Origin: Bacillus tuaregi
Lineage (GTDB): Bacteria; Bacillota; Bacilli; Bacillales; Cytobacillaceae
Length of the DNA stretch: 64,000 nucleotides
Assembly: GCF_900104575.1 (NCBI RefSeq)
Contig: NZ_LT629731.1
Coordinates: 2,551,804-2,615,803, forward strand
Reading direction: 5' to 3'
The position numbers were made by a program, and so were the translations under genes. Under the pieces are notes generated by a model. The model was not told the DNA's origin. It worked only from the letters and a program-made list of their open reading frames with translations, and did no database searches. Below, piece after piece: positions 35,817 to 46,143 of this stretch (positions are counted from its first letter, which is position 1; each line of letters opens with the position of its first letter).

Positions 35817-36644
35817 TTACCTGCTCCTCTCACTTTTCAAAATATCTATGATAAGATTGGCTGTTTCTTCCACAGCCTTGTTAGATACATTAATTACCGG
35901 ACAGCCTACCCGCTTCATGACTTTCTCAGAATGCTCAAGTTCCTCAAGAATTCTTTCAAAGCTAGCGTAGTTCGCCTCCGACCTTAGACCAAGTGATTTT
36001 AGACGCTCTTTGCGAATTTCGTTCAATTTATCTGGTGTGATCACTAAACCAACACACTTATTTCGTGGAACTTTAAAAAGTTCTTCTGGTGGTGAAACCT
36101 CCGGTACTAACGGGACATTTGCCACCTTAAATCCCTGGTGTGCCAAATACATTGACAATGGTGTTTTGGATGTTCGCGAAACACCGATTAAGACAATGTC
36201 CGCCCGCATAACCCCACGAGGATCACGACCATCATCATATTTAACAGCGAATTCAATCGCTTCTACACGACGAAAATATTCATCATCAAGCTGTCTCATT
36301 AATTTTGGCTGATGATTTGGCTCTTTTTTAAATCTTTTCATAAAGGATTCCATGAGTGGATTCAAGAGATCGACAGCGATTATTCCCTCTTCATTAGCAC
36401 GCTGATCTAGATATCTCTTTAACTGTGGAATCACAATCGTATAAGCAATAATAGAGTTTGTCTGCCTTGCCATCGCAAGAACTTCTTCAATATCTTCTTT
36501 GTCCTCTGCATAAGAATGCCTGCGTATGTCCACATACCCCCCATTAAATTGGGTTGCGACAGCTTTTACAACAAATTCCGCAGTTTCACCTACAGAGTCT
36601 GAAACAACGTACACAACTTCTTTTTCTGATAAAATAATACTCAC
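35817..36644 (-). CDS. PPDK regulatory protein (bifunctional kinase/pyrophosphorylase, DUF299)
   Basis: The 275-aa protein begins YVVSDSVGETAEFVVKA and carries the P-loop-like GVSRTSKTPLSMYLA and PLVPEVSPPEELF, typical of the PPDK/PEP-synthase regulatory family (YqfL, PpsR). It switches PPDK by ADP-dependent phosphorylation and Pi-dependent dephosphorylation of the Thr next to the catalytic His. The gene pair order agrees. The GTG start at 36644 is 1 nt from a GGG-type site, so the true start may be a few codons downstream. Confidence 0.92.
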   Translation of the reverse strand: MSIILSEKEVVYVVSDSVGETAEFVVKAVATQFNGGYVDIRRHSYAEDKEDIEEVLAMARQTNSIIAYTIVIPQLKRYLDQRANEEGIIAVDLLNPLMESFMKRFKKEPNHQPKLMRQLDDEYFRRVEAIEFAVKYDDGRDPRGVMRADIVLIGVSRTSKTPLSMYLAHQGFKVANVPLVPEVSPPEELFKVPRNKCVGLVITPDKLNEIRKERLKSLGLRSEANYASFERILEELEHSEKVMKRVGCPVINVSNKAVEETANLIIDILKSERSR

Positions 36645-37025
36645 ACCCTTTTCTATAACCGAGGGATATCATAAATTCAATGAAATGAGATGTAGTTTAT
36701 AAAGCGCTACCATCTGCTAATAAAAAAGAAAGCCAAACTATCCAAACCAAACATTAACTTATCAAGACAACATGATCATTAATCCTAAACATCGATTAAA
36801 TATGTTATACTTTTTATGAATATAGAATAACACATTTAAAAAAGCTCGTGAACATTTTTTTCGTTAAAAAGTGAACAAATTTACAAAGAGCAGATAATAG
36901 GAAAGGAAATCAAAACCATTATATATCAAAAAAGGATAGATAAATAGGCTTTTGCCTTTATTATCTATCCTTTTTAAATATTAAAATAGTTTATTAATAA
37001 AATAATGTTTTTTTCACAAAAAAAA
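36645..37025. other. 381-nt intergenic region
   Basis: The stretch holds the promoter region of the PPDK regulator operon on the minus strand and, at 36928-36976, the terminator of the SRPBCC gene. No ORF with a ribosome binding site is seen. Confidence 0.5.
36928..36976 (-). terminator. Terminator of the SRPBCC gene
   Basis: AAAAAAGGATAGATAA pairs with TTATCTATCCTTTTT around an inner GGC/GCC stem. It is AT-rich with T runs on both sides. Confidence 0.75.
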
Positions 37026-37475
37026 TCAACGATTAACGATATCCTCTATTTTTTGTCCCACAGCAAGTGTGAGTTCTTCCGTCATTTCTGGGATACTAGT
37101 CTTTAGAAGTGGGTTCATTACCTTGGCCAGCTTTCCACCAGCTGTGATTTCCAAATATCCAGTCATACTCGTTCTATTATCAGATATTTTGACCGCTTTA
37201 AAATAACCATGACCATTTAGTTTTTCATTAATTCCCATTATATCAAATGTAACTCTCTCCGGTTCTATCCAATTCGTTATATTTACCTTTAGCTGAATCT
37301 TCTTCTTAAGAATTCCAAAAGCACTTTTAAACGTCCAGTTCGATTCTCTTTCATTTATCATTTCATGCTCAATATAGCCTGGAATAAGCGGTGCCCATGC
37401 ATCCATCGATTCAACAAATTTCCATACCTTATCAATCGGGACATTTACCTCCATTTTGTGTACGTGAGAAGACAT
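37026..37475 (-). CDS. SRPBCC/CoxG-like ligand-binding protein
   Basis: The 149-aa protein resembles the START/SRPBCC fold: MEVNVPIDKVWKFVESMDAWAPLIPGY near the N-terminus and TSMTGYLEITAGGKLAKVMNPLL towards the end. This pattern is seen in CoxG-type and polyketide cyclase-like proteins. The ligand is unknown. The ATG at 37473-37475 follows AAAGGGGG at 10 nt. It lies 120 bp after the HD-domain gene and may be cotranscribed with it. Confidence 0.7.
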   Translation of the reverse strand: MSSHVHKMEVNVPIDKVWKFVESMDAWAPLIPGYIEHEMINERESNWTFKSAFGILKKKIQLKVNITNWIEPERVTFDIMGINEKLNGHGYFKAVKISDNRTSMTGYLEITAGGKLAKVMNPLLKTSIPEMTEELTLAVGQKIEDIVNR

Positions 37476-37595
37476 CAGGTTCCATCCCCCTTTATTGTTA
37501 CTGCACATGTTTAGACATATTCCAATTGGGAGAGGATTATTCTTATAGGAGCGAAATGTTGTTAATTGAAATAAGTCCGGCTAATTTAGCCAGAC

Positions 37596-38120
37596 TTAAA
37601 TATATTTTTCAGCATACACTTTATCTATTTTCTGATCTAATCGCTGTAATAGTCGATACGCCCGGTTGCTTTCAATTTGCCGATAGTGATGACTGCCCCC
37701 AGGCTCTTCATCCTTTTCATCCGCCCGTTTAACTATTTCCTGGAGCGGCGTCCGAACAATTTCACCTCCTGGGAAGTAAGAATCAGTATGAAACAGAATA
37801 GCTAGGGCGATTTCCTTTGCCTTTACAGGATTTTCACCTAATCGAATCAATAATTTATGAGCTCTTTCTGCCCCTTTGATGGCATGGATATCATTCTGTC
37901 GATATAAATCGTAATCCCATTTGCCATTTTTGTACCAAGTATAATGTCCAATATCATGCAGGAAAGCAGCTTTTGCCGCACTATCCACATCAACATTCTG
38001 CTCTTTAGCATACCTGTATGCATGGTAAGCACACGCAATAGCATGAACCAAACCAGACCGGGTAACATATTTTTGGGCTATATGGTGGTTAAAAATATCC
38101 GTTAAACAAACATCTCTCAT
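37596..38120 (-). CDS. HD-domain phosphohydrolase
   Basis: The product is 174 aa. The HD signature is clear: GLVHAIACAYHAYRYA, AAFLHDIGHYTWY (HD pair) and AILFHTD with a later Asp (RADEKDEE). HD proteins of this size hydrolyse nucleotides or other phosphomonoesters; the substrate here is not evident. The start is the ATG at 38118-38120 with GGAGGGAG upstream. Confidence 0.8.
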   Translation of the reverse strand: MRDVCLTDIFNHHIAQKYVTRSGLVHAIACAYHAYRYAKEQNVDVDSAAKAAFLHDIGHYTWYKNGKWDYDLYRQNDIHAIKGAERAHKLLIRLGENPVKAKEIALAILFHTDSYFPGGEIVRTPLQEIVKRADEKDEEPGGSHHYRQIESNRAYRLLQRLDQKIDKVYAEKYI

Positions 38121-38458
38121 ACGTCTCCCTCCAGTCATAAAAATGAAATCGGTACAAGGAACCTGAAGATATTTTTTCTATCTTACTCTTTTTAGTTTAA
38201 GCTGACAAATCATTTGTTCTTTTATTATTATATTAGTTGTTTGGACAATTGGTCCCTTTCGGCAGGATGGATTTATTCGCTAAAATGATGATTTTCTTCG
38301 GCATTACCCACAAATCTGACTAATTAAATAGGAAATGGATAAAATATGAATTAAAATTGACTATTTTTTGTTAAAAATGTGTTAATATATGTTTGTTGAA
38401 ACTTATCTAGATTATGACGATAGTTTCCAAAATTATTATTTCAGTAAGGAGCATACAT
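38121..38458. other. Divergent promoter region of the HD-domain gene and ppaC
   Basis: A TTGACT at 38357 begins a plausible sigma-A promoter for ppaC. Otherwise the sequence is AT-rich. No convincing operator or ORF is seen. Confidence 0.4.
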
Positions 38459-39391
38459 ATGGAAAAAATTCTAGTTCTCGGACATAAAAACCCGGATACA
38501 GACTCAATCTGTTCTGCTATTGCTTATGCAAATTTAAAATCTGAGCTTGGATTCAACGCTGAGCCTGTCCGACTTGGCGAAATTAATGGTGAAACAAAAT
38601 ACGCATTAGATTATTTCCAAGTTAACGTACCACGACTAGTAGAGAAAGTGGCGCCTGAAACCAATCAGGTAATCCTAGTTGACCATAACGAGCGCCAGCA
38701 AAGTGCTGACGACATTGATCAAGTTCGGATTCTTGAGGTCATTGACCATCACCGCATTGCCAATTTCCAAACGAGCGATCCATTATTTTATCGCGCTGAG
38801 CCAGTAGGCTGTACTACTACCATCCTAAACAAGCTTTATAAGGAACATGGTGTTGAAATTAAGAAAGAAATCGCTGGATTAATGCTTTCAGCCATTATTT
38901 CTGATTCTTTATTATTCAAATCACCTACCTGCACGGAGCAGGATAAGGCTGCAGCACGTGAATTAGCCGAAATTGCTGGTGTTGATGCAGAGAATTACGG
39001 TCTGGATATGCTAAAAGCAGGTGCAGACCTTAGTGATAAAACGGTTGAACAGTTAATTACCCTTGATGCAAAAGGCTTTGACATGGGCAATTACAAAGTT
39101 AAAATTGCACAAGTGAATGCCGTGGATACAAAAGATGTACTTGATCAGAAAAAAGAGATTGAAGAAGCGATAACAAAGGCCATCGCAGACGAAAATCTTG
39201 ATTTATTCTTATTTGTTGTGACAGATATCTTAACTAATGATTCTGTTGGACTTGCGCTTGGAAAAATGACTAGTGCGGTTGAAACAGCTTTTAATGTGAA
39301 GCTTGATAACAACACCGCTGTTCTAAAAGGGGTAGTTTCGCGTAAAAAACAAATCGTACCCGTACTAACTGATACGTTAAAAGCTCTATAA
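38459..39391 (+). CDS. ppaC: Manganese-dependent inorganic pyrophosphatase
   Basis: This family II pyrophosphatase (DHH superfamily) is 310 aa, matching the usual 309. Motifs are [39 protein letters not shown] and the C-terminal [14 protein letters not shown] lies 8 nt before the ATG at 38459; the longer ORF from 38414 has no ribosome binding site. It is monocistronic and ends in an unusually long hairpin terminator. Confidence 0.96.
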   Translation: MEKILVLGHKNPDTDSICSAIAYANLKSELGFNAEPVRLGEINGETKYALDYFQVNVPRLVEKVAPETNQVILVDHNERQQSADDIDQVRILEVIDHHRIANFQTSDPLFYRAEPVGCTTTILNKLYKEHGVEIKKEIAGLMLSAIISDSLLFKSPTCTEQDKAAARELAEIAGVDAENYGLDMLKAGADLSDKTVEQLITLDAKGFDMGNYKVKIAQVNAVDTKDVLDQKKEIEEAITKAIADENLDLFLFVVTDILTNDSVGLALGKMTSAVETAFNVKLDNNTAVLKGVVSRKKQIVPVLTDTLKAL

Positions 39392-39399
39392 TATAGAAC

Positions 39400-39478
39400 A
39401 AGGCTGTCCCAAAAGATGTCAGGGACTACAATGTAAAAATCATTGTAGGCACCTGACACCTAGGGAACAGCCTTTTTT
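39400..39478 (+). terminator. Long nested hairpin terminator after ppaC
   Basis: The outer stem is AAGGCTGT / ACAGCCTT with a terminal T6. Inside are GTCAGG / CCTGAC and a perfect CTACAATG / CATTGTAG. The whole is about 75 nt, far longer than neighbouring terminators, and may be a small palindromic element. Confidence 0.7.
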
Positions 39479-39496
39479 GTAACTCGATTCACTCAC

Positions 39497-39970
39497 TTAT
39501 ACACAGATATTATCTTTCACATACAGAATCATAGCAACCTCATCACAGTGATGAAGCTTTGGACAAGTAATACAATCCTTCCATACCTTTTGCGGCATTT
39601 TATCCTTTACAGTGATTTCAAAACCGCATTTTCGAAAGAAATCCACCTGGTACGTCAAAGAAATGAGCTTTTCAATTCCTAATCGCTTCGTTTCCTCAAC
39701 AATTCTTTCTACGAGCATTTTTCCAATCCCACTCTTAAGTGCAGAGGTATCAACAACGAGTGAACGGATTTCTGCTAAATCCTTATCAAGAATCGTTAAG
39801 CTTGCCGATCCCACCACTTCTCCATTCTTCTCAGCTACAAAGACAGAAAAAATATTTTGATAAAGTGATTCCTTCGTTCTCGGCAGCAGTACCTCTTGTT
39901 CTGAATAAATATGGATTAGCTCATGCAATCTGTCAATATCTGAAATTTTCGCCCTTCTGATTTCAACCAT
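39497..39970 (-). CDS. GNAT-family N-acetyltransferase (ArgA-like short form)
   Basis: The 157-aa GNAT protein begins VEIRRAKISDIDRLHELI and has the acetyl-CoA loop LKSGIGKMLVERIVEE. Its C-terminal WKDCITCPKLHHCDEVAM Cys motif is typical of a subgroup annotated as amino-acid N-acetyltransferase (ArgA-like). The substrate is unproven. I place the start at the ATG at 39968-39970 after AAGGTGAGG. Confidence 0.75.
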   Translation of the reverse strand: MVEIRRAKISDIDRLHELIHIYSEQEVLLPRTKESLYQNIFSVFVAEKNGEVVGSASLTILDKDLAEIRSLVVDTSALKSGIGKMLVERIVEETKRLGIEKLISLTYQVDFFRKCGFEITVKDKMPQKVWKDCITCPKLHHCDEVAMILYVKDNICV

Positions 39971-40102
39971 TGTTGCCCTCACCTTTATCGATTTATCTTT
40001 AATGGTTATTATCATACTTTATTTTTGAGAAAAGTCAATAATTAATCATAAAATTGTATAAATATAAATCATTTCACTTCATTTAACTGTTGTTTGTGCA
40101 TG

Positions 40103-40137
40103 AAAAAGCAGCTAAGTTCTGAACTTAGCTGCTTTTT
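40103..40137 (-). terminator. Terminator of ppiB
   Basis: The perfect stem AAAAAGCAGCTAAGTTC / GAACTTAGCTGCTTTTT has a 1-nt nominal loop (more in practice). It lies directly after the ppiB stop on the minus strand. Confidence 0.9.
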
Positions 40138-40151
40138 CAACGAGTATTTAC

Positions 40152-40589
40152 TTACGCTTCAAAGACCTCAACTTTTTCCATTACATCGCCATTTTTCATA
40201 GCAAGGACTGTATCCATTCCTGAAGTTACCTTACCGAAAACAGTATGTACTCCGTTTAAATGAGGCTGTGGCTCATGGACGATAAAAAATTGACTACCAC
40301 CGGTGTCTCTGCCTGCATGCGCCATAGATAAAGAGCCTACTTCATGCTTATGTGGATTTCCTTCAGTTTCACATTTGATTGTATAACCAGGTCCGCCTGC
40401 GCCAGTTCCCGTTGGATCTCCCCCTTGTGAGACGAAGCCAGGAATGACACGGTGAAAAGTGACACCGTTATAAAAACCGCTGTTCGCTAGCTTTTCAAAG
40501 TTCGCAACTGTATTTGGTGCCTCATTCGGATATAAATCAAATTCAATTTTTTCGCCGTTTTGCATTTGTATGTATCCCTTTTTAGTCAT
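40152..40589 (-). CDS. ppiB: Peptidyl-prolyl cis-trans isomerase, cyclophilin type
   Basis: The 145-aa cytoplasmic cyclophilin has [19 protein letters not shown], the active-site stretch [16 protein letters not shown] and [11 protein letters not shown]. It catalyses proline isomerisation during protein folding. There is no signal peptide. AAGGAG precedes the ATG, and it is monocistronic with a strong terminator. Confidence 0.96.
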   Translation of the reverse strand: MTKKGYIQMQNGEKIEFDLYPNEAPNTVANFEKLANSGFYNGVTFHRVIPGFVSQGGDPTGTGAGGPGYTIKCETEGNPHKHEVGSLSMAHAGRDTGGSQFFIVHEPQPHLNGVHTVFGKVTSGMDTVLAMKNGDVMEKVEVFEA

Positions 40590-40679
40590 TTGTATCCAAC
40601 TCCTTTATAATTAATGAAACAAACAAAATAATCATATCATTTTTTACATCATTACACAAAGATAAGGAAACATGCTTCC

Positions 40680-41495
40680 TCATTCTTTCTTCTCGTCATA
40701 GTAATTCGCCAATTCTACAATCATCGCACCCATTCTCTCATGGGTAGGAACTACGATCCGATTAACTCCCACCTCACGCAATGCCTCAGCAGTCACCTTT
40801 CCTACCGCAGTTGCAACCGTTTGACTCTCGAAAGCTGTCAGTAACTGACCGCTTATCCCCTTCTCCTGCGCAAAGCTAAACAGTGAATGAGCTTGAATAG
40901 CTGTTGTAAAACAAACCGCATCAACCTCTCCAGCTAAGATTTCCTGACAAAGCGTATCAACGGTGTCGGATACTGGCGGGATATGCTGATAAGGCAGAAG
41001 CTGGGTTGTTACTGCTCCTTTTTCTGCTAAGAAGTTCATTAATCCGGGTGCCTTTTCACCATGTAGCTGCACGGTTACACGTTGCCCAGAAAAATCGACC
41101 TCCTTTAATTGCCGTATCAAACCCTGCGTAGTACCATCATCATCGGAAGCTACATTCATTAATCCATACTGTTTAAGAGCTGCGGCCGCTTTATAACCTC
41201 TAGTCGCTATTTTCGCTTTTTGGAGCTGTTTAATAAATGCTTCCTTCCTTCCTGATTCTTCTGCAAGCTCCAGCAAGGTTTGAAAGCCAATCCCCGTTGT
41301 GAAAATTACCCAATCCGCTCCTGTTTCAGTAAATGCAAGCAGACTGTCTCTTACTTCCGCGTCCGCCTTAAAAACGGTCCCCTGTAATGTGCGTACAAGC
41401 GCTGTCCCGCCCTGCTTTTCAATTAAAGCCGTCATTTCTTCTATTTTACGTGAAGCTCCGAGTACAATTTTCTTTCCTGTTAAAGATTTTCCCAC
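40680..41495 (-). CDS. Uroporphyrinogen-III synthase-like protein
   Basis: The roughly 271-aa protein has the two-domain HemD fold (LTGKKIVLGASRKIEEMTALIE, WVIFTTGIGFQTLLELAEE, VCFTTAIQAHSLFSFAQ). HemD closes hydroxymethylbilane to uroporphyrinogen III. Here it is apart from the hem genes, as in Bacillus second copies tied to sirohaem/nitrite metabolism. I prefer the GTG start at 41493-41495 (AAAGGGTG, 6-7 nt upstream). The ATG at 41525 has no site and overlaps a TATAAT-like element. Confidence 0.75.
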   Translation of the reverse strand: MGKSLTGKKIVLGASRKIEEMTALIEKQGGTALVRTLQGTVFKADAEVRDSLLAFTETGADWVIFTTGIGFQTLLELAEESGRKEAFIKQLQKAKIATRGYKAAAALKQYGLMNVASDDDGTTQGLIRQLKEVDFSGQRVTVQLHGEKAPGLMNFLAEKGAVTTQLLPYQHIPPVSDTVDTLCQEILAGEVDAVCFTTAIQAHSLFSFAQEKGISGQLLTAFESQTVATAVGKVTAEALREVGVNRIVVPTHERMGAMIVELANYYDEKKE

Positions 41496-41556
41496 TCTAA
41501 TCACCCTTTCGTTCTTTTCAGCCATTATACTAATTAGAATCTCAACTATGAATTAA

Positions 41557-41590
41557 GAAAAGACCTCGGTTCATTGAATCCGAGGCTTTT
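41557..41590 (-). terminator. Terminator of the HAD hydrolase gene
   Basis: AAAAGACCTCGG pairs with CCGAGGCTTTT. T runs follow on both strands. Confidence 0.8.
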
Positions 41591-41603
41591 GCTAAATGGC
41601 TAT

Positions 41604-42404
41604 TTATTTCGTTTCTTTCACGTTAAGACTGTCTAAAATATTAAACAGGTCACTTAATTCTTTCATTTCATAATCTGGCACTACTTCATTACGATTTTTA
41701 TTTGTACGGTTAATCCAAACGGACTTTATTCCTGCTCGAGAAGCACCTAAGATATCTGTCATCAAATTATCTCCAACCATTAATACCTCATCCTTTTGTA
41801 CCCCAAGCAATGAAACAGCATGTTCAAAAATAGAAGGATCTGGTTTCCCTCTTCCAAAGGCACCTGAGATGACGATCTCGTCAAAATATGGAACAAGCTC
41901 TGGCGTAATGGTAAGCTTCGTTTGCTGCAAATCCGGAGATCCATTAGTAAGAAGCAATAATTTATATTTACCTTTTAATTCATCTAATATAGTAAAGCTA
42001 TCTTCATATACGAACGGTTTTTTACGTCTTTCTTCCGGAAAGCGCTCAGCTAAGAGGGTAGCAAAATCATCGTCATCAATACCAAGCTGAGCAAGGCCTC
42101 TTTTCCATGATTCTTTTCGATAACCCGGAACAATATCCTTCATTTTTCGGAATTGATCATGATCATCTAAAAAATTTCCCCATAATCCTTCAAAAGGGTT
42201 GATTCCAATCATTTGCGTAAAGGGATAGGTTTCATAGCTCGCATACAGCTTTCTCGCCTCTTCCCGAACAGATGCTTCAAGCTTCTCAGGATCAACAGGA
42301 TATTTTTCAGCAGCTACTTGACATGTAGCCGAAAAGGCTTCCTTCACACTTCGTTGATCCCATAGAAGCGTATCGTCTAGATCAAAAAAAATCGCTTTAA
42401 TCAT
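41604..42404 (-). CDS. HAD-family hydrolase (YsaA/YjjG-like)
   Basis: The 266-aa HAD phosphatase has motif [12 protein letters not shown], motif II LLLTNGS, and motifs [15 protein letters not shown] and [15 protein letters not shown]. The helical cap fits the YsaA/YjjG subgroup, whose members include phosphoserine and nucleotide phosphatases. It follows ilvE by 32 bp and is probably cotranscribed with it, which would fit a role near amino acid metabolism. The substrate is not determined. Confidence 0.85.
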   Translation of the reverse strand: MIKAIFFDLDDTLLWDQRSVKEAFSATCQVAAEKYPVDPEKLEASVREEARKLYASYETYPFTQMIGINPFEGLWGNFLDDHDQFRKMKDIVPGYRKESWKRGLAQLGIDDDDFATLLAERFPEERRKKPFVYEDSFTILDELKGKYKLLLLTNGSPDLQQTKLTITPELVPYFDEIVISGAFGRGKPDPSIFEHAVSLLGVQKDEVLMVGDNLMTDILGASRAGIKSVWINRTNKNRNEVVPDYEMKELSDLFNILDSLNVKETK

Positions 42405-42436
42405 TCAGGTTTTTCTCTCCCCTTAGAAAAATCAGT

Positions 42437-43528
42437 CTATTTATGTTCAACTTTCTTCTCAACTTCCACGACCCAGCCAAATGGATCAGGCTTTTCGCCA
42501 AGTTGAATGCTTGTTAAAGTGTTATATAACTTCATAGATAATTCACCAGTCTTGCCACCATTTACGATTAACTTCTCATTATTCCAAAATAACTCACCAA
42601 CTGGTGAAATAACCGCGGCTGTTCCTGTTCCAAAAACTTCTTCTAATAAACCATCTTGATAGGCTTGATATACTTCATCAATCGAGATTCTTTTTTCAGT
42701 CACAGGAATATTCCAATGCTTAAGTAAATGGATGATTGAATCTCTTGTAATTCCTGGTAAAATACTGCCGTTTAATTCAGGTGTAATGACTTCTCCATTA
42801 ATTTTGAAGAAAATATTCATACTCCCAACTTCTTCAATATACTTTCTTTCGACACCATCAAGCCATAATACCTGCGAATAGCCGAGCTCCTCAGCCACTT
42901 CCTGTGCTTTTAAACTAGATGCATAGTTACCGGCCGTTTTCGCCTGCCCTGTTCCACCGGCTACCGCGCGGACATATTGATTTTCAACTGCTATTTTAAC
43001 TGGATGAATGCCTTCTTGATAATAAGAACCAACTGGTGACATAATAATCATAAATTTATAGTTGTTAGCAGGATGAACGCCAAGAGTCGGCTCAGTTGAG
43101 ATAATAAATGGTCGAATATATAGTGATGTCCCTTCAGCCTGCGGAATCCAATCACGATCAATAGTAATAAGTTCTTTTAATGCCTGAAGTGCAAGCTCTT
43201 CATCAATCTTTGGAATACAAAGTCGGTCATTTGACTGATTTAATCTTTGCATATTTTTTTCAGGTCTAAATAGCAGCACTTTCCCTTCAACTGAGTAATA
43301 CGCCTTTAAACCCTCGAAAACGGTTTGTCCATAATGGAAAATCATGGCTGATGGTTCGATTGTAATAGGTTGATAAGGGATGATACGTGCATCATGCCAG
43401 CCTTTTTCTGATGAATAATCCATCACAAACATATGATCAGTAAAAACCTTACCGAATACAAGATTATGAACATCAGGTTTTTGTTTTTTATTGGTGGTTA
43501 GGGTGATACTAATGTTTTCGTTTGACAT
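42437..43528 (-). CDS. ilvE: Branched-chain amino acid aminotransferase
   Basis: This 363-aa PLP class IV aminotransferase catalyses the last step of Val/Leu/Ile synthesis. Motifs are FHYGQTVFEGLKAY, YIRPFIISTEPTLGVHPA, the PLP-lysine region GQAKTAGNYASSLKAQ, YIEEVGSMNIFF and VFGTGTAAVISPVG. The ATG at 43526-43528 has GGAG 9-10 nt upstream; a TTG five codons earlier is within that site. B. subtilis has two such enzymes (YbgE, YwaA), and the correspondence is not resolved here. Confidence 0.94.
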   Translation of the reverse strand: MSNENISITLTTNKKQKPDVHNLVFGKVFTDHMFVMDYSSEKGWHDARIIPYQPITIEPSAMIFHYGQTVFEGLKAYYSVEGKVLLFRPEKNMQRLNQSNDRLCIPKIDEELALQALKELITIDRDWIPQAEGTSLYIRPFIISTEPTLGVHPANNYKFMIIMSPVGSYYQEGIHPVKIAVENQYVRAVAGGTGQAKTAGNYASSLKAQEVAEELGYSQVLWLDGVERKYIEEVGSMNIFFKINGEVITPELNGSILPGITRDSIIHLLKHWNIPVTEKRISIDEVYQAYQDGLLEEVFGTGTAAVISPVGELFWNNEKLIVNGGKTGELSMKLYNTLTSIQLGEKPDPFGWVVEVEKKVEHK

Positions 43529-43671
43529 GATTTTCGTCTCCAATCTACATATAAAACTAAATATGAAAAATCTGATAGTAATACTTTATCACAAATTGGC
43601 AGATTTTAAAGATAAATTATTTTGAAAAATATTTATTTTGTCATTTTTTATCGAATGACCATGCTGTCTTT

Positions 43672-45813
43672 TTAAGGATTAATAAAATTTTCAATATTAT
43701 CTTTTAACTGCCTGCCCTTTTCACCAGCTTTATCGATTCCTTGATCTAATTTCTCCTTCCACTTAGGAGCTTCTTCTCGAAATACCTCTCTCCATTTATC
43801 ACTTTGTTCTTTAAGAAGTCGTTCAAAATCAGGGCCCTCCTCTGCCTGTTGAGTACGAACAGATTCGGTAGTGAATTCTGCCGATTCAATATAGGGCTTA
43901 ATACTTTCCATAATCGTTTTAAAAATGGGTACCACGGTTTCTGAACTGCTGGAAGCTAAATAATGCTCTCTATCCGTTTGGTCATAACCAAGCCAGACCG
44001 CTCCGACGATATTCGGCGTATAGCCAACAAACCATTGATCTTTAGTACCATTGATATCATGATAAGGTAGCTGAGTAGACCCTGTTTTTCCAGCAAGCAC
44101 AAGCCCTGGTATCTGGGCACCTTTGCCTGTTCCAGACTCAACCACACCAAGCAGCATAGAATTCATCTCGTTAGCAACCCTTTTGGTTGTGACTCTTGTT
44201 GTTTCTTTTTTGTACTCTGCAATTTCATTGCCTGTTGGACCAATAATTTTCGTGATAAAATGAGCTTCCTCTCTTTTCCCTTCATGCGCAAATACGCTAT
44301 ATGCCTCAGCAAGCTGTAGCGGCGAAATCCCTTTCCTCATCCCGCCTAGTGCAATTCCAAGGTAATGGTCTTCTTTTTCAAGTGTAATACCGAACTTTTC
44401 TAATGAAGCAATTCCTTTTTCTAAGCCAATTTCATTTAACAGCCAAACAGTAGGAACATTCAAGGATTGTTCAACAGCTTCATACATCGGGACTTCACCT
44501 TGGAAGGTATGTGAGAAATTCTCCGGTGCATAGTCACCCATTTTCAATGGTTCATCCTTAAGAATTGATGTTGTTTCATACCCTTCTTCAAGTGCTGGCG
44601 TATAGACCGCAAGTGGCTTTATTGTCGATCCTGGCTGTGCCTTCATATGTGTAACCCTGTTAAAGCCACGAAAAACATAATCACCTCTGCCTCCAACTAA
44701 TCCAAGAACTCCGCCTGATTGAGGATTTAGTAGAACAGACCCACTTTGCACAAGTGTGCCTCCCTTTCCAGTCGGAAACACTGAATCACGCTGATAAACA
44801 TTCTCTAGCATCGACTGTATATTTTGATCCATTTCAGTATAAATACGATAACCCCTAGTCATGATTTCTTCCTGGGTAAGTCCATATTTAGCAATGGCCT
44901 CGTCCAATACCGCATCAACATAATAGGGAAATTCCCGTTTTATATAGCTTCCGCCGCCGTCTTCTAAAATAATCCTTTCATTCTTCGCATCAGTGTATTC
45001 TTTATCTGTAATCATGCTCAGCTCTTTCATACTATAAAGAACGACATTTCTTCTCTCTATTGCCCTCTCATAATGCCGGTAGGGGTCAAGCGCTGATGGT
45101 GATTGCAGGAGACCGGCTAAAAGGGCAGCTTCACTGATGGTTACCGAGCCAATATCCTTATTAAAATATTTTCTTGCTGCCTGGTCGATTCCCCATGAAC
45201 CACTACCAAAAAACACTTGATTTAAATACATACTCAAAATCTCGTCTTTTGAATAGTTTTTTTCAATTTCCACAGCCAAAAATAATTCCTCAATTTTGCG
45301 ACGATAGGTTTGTTCAGGGGAAAGGAGAGCATTTTTGGCTAATTGTTGTGTAATGGTACTGCCTCCGCCTGTAATCCTTCCAGCAAAAAGATTATTAAAA
45401 AACGCTCTAGTCAAACCCTTTAAATCAAACCCATTATGCTCCATAAAACGGCGGTCCTCAATCGCAATCACCGCATTAGGTACATGTTCTGGCAGGTCCT
45501 TCACATCAATTCCTTCCGTCCGGTTCGTATCAACTTTTGTTGCTACATCCCCATCCTTATCATAAATGACCGTGGTTTGTGTTAATCCTTCTCTGAGCGA
45601 TTGGACATTTGCCTGTGAGGCTGTAAAAGCAAAAAAGAGAATAGTCAATAATACAACCGTAAGACTGCTTAAGATTAAAATCTGGGTCAAATGCTTCCTT
45701 TTCCAGAAAGCACTAATGAGTGCTATCGTTCGCTTGAAAAACTTAATGATTGGAGGACTTAATCGCGACCAGACTTTTTTCATTATATTCCATACTGGTT
45801 GAAACCTTTCCAT
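43672..45813 (-). CDS. pbpF: Class A penicillin-binding protein (PbpF-like, PBP2c)
   Basis: This bifunctional peptidoglycan synthase is 713 aa, and B. subtilis PbpF is 714. It has a basic cytoplasmic N-terminus and one membrane helix (about residues 46-66). The GT51 glycosyltransferase has [25 protein letters not shown] and [14 protein letters not shown]. The transpeptidase has the nucleophile STIK in [15 protein letters not shown] and KTGST. The C-terminal tail is Lys/Glu-rich. In B. subtilis PbpF is forespore-associated. GAGGGGAAG precedes the ATG. Confidence 0.92.
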   Translation of the reverse strand: MERFQPVWNIMKKVWSRLSPPIIKFFKRTIALISAFWKRKHLTQILILSSLTVVLLTILFFAFTASQANVQSLREGLTQTTVIYDKDGDVATKVDTNRTEGIDVKDLPEHVPNAVIAIEDRRFMEHNGFDLKGLTRAFFNNLFAGRITGGGSTITQQLAKNALLSPEQTYRRKIEELFLAVEIEKNYSKDEILSMYLNQVFFGSGSWGIDQAARKYFNKDIGSVTISEAALLAGLLQSPSALDPYRHYERAIERRNVVLYSMKELSMITDKEYTDAKNERIILEDGGGSYIKREFPYYVDAVLDEAIAKYGLTQEEIMTRGYRIYTEMDQNIQSMLENVYQRDSVFPTGKGGTLVQSGSVLLNPQSGGVLGLVGGRGDYVFRGFNRVTHMKAQPGSTIKPLAVYTPALEEGYETTSILKDEPLKMGDYAPENFSHTFQGEVPMYEAVEQSLNVPTVWLLNEIGLEKGIASLEKFGITLEKEDHYLGIALGGMRKGISPLQLAEAYSVFAHEGKREEAHFITKIIGPTGNEIAEYKKETTRVTTKRVANEMNSMLLGVVESGTGKGAQIPGLVLAGKTGSTQLPYHDINGTKDQWFVGYTPNIVGAVWLGYDQTDREHYLASSSSETVVPIFKTIMESIKPYIESAEFTTESVRTQQAEEGPDFERLLKEQSDKWREVFREEAPKWKEKLDQGIDKAGEKGRQLKDNIENFINP

Positions 45814-46143
45814 TTCTTCCCCTCGAATCTATAAGAAGAGTTTATTCTTTTATTTACTTATATTAGCGTAAATTAATAATAATTGAAAAGTATATCTTTA
45901 GCATCAGTTGACTCTCTCGCCTACCTTCTCATACATCCCTTTTAGGTTAGAGAAAACCTATTCACAAAAAACTAAAACGGAAATAAATGTTTGCATTTGA
46001 GAATACGGTTGTGTAATAAATTTTATTATTAAAAATTTTCTGTTTTTTTATGATAAAACGGTTTTCAATTCCGCTTTTTTGATATATACTGTTTCATAAC
46101 AATAGGAAAACAATAAAACTGTTTTATAAAAGAGGAGGATAAT
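45814..46143. other. Divergent promoter region between pbpF and the YhfH-like gene
   Basis: This is 330 nt of AT-rich sequence with repeated A/T-rich palindromes near its right end (see 46053-46127). No additional ORF is seen. Confidence 0.5.
46053..46127 (+). promoter_or_regulatory. Pair of 15-bp palindromic operator-like sites
   Basis: ATAAAACTGTTTTAT (46113-46127) is a perfect palindrome 16 nt before the ATG. ATAAAACGGTTTTCA (46053-46067) is a near copy 60 bp upstream. Between them is another CTGTTTCAT. This looks like a two-site operator over the promoter and ribosome binding site of the small gene. Confidence 0.45.
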
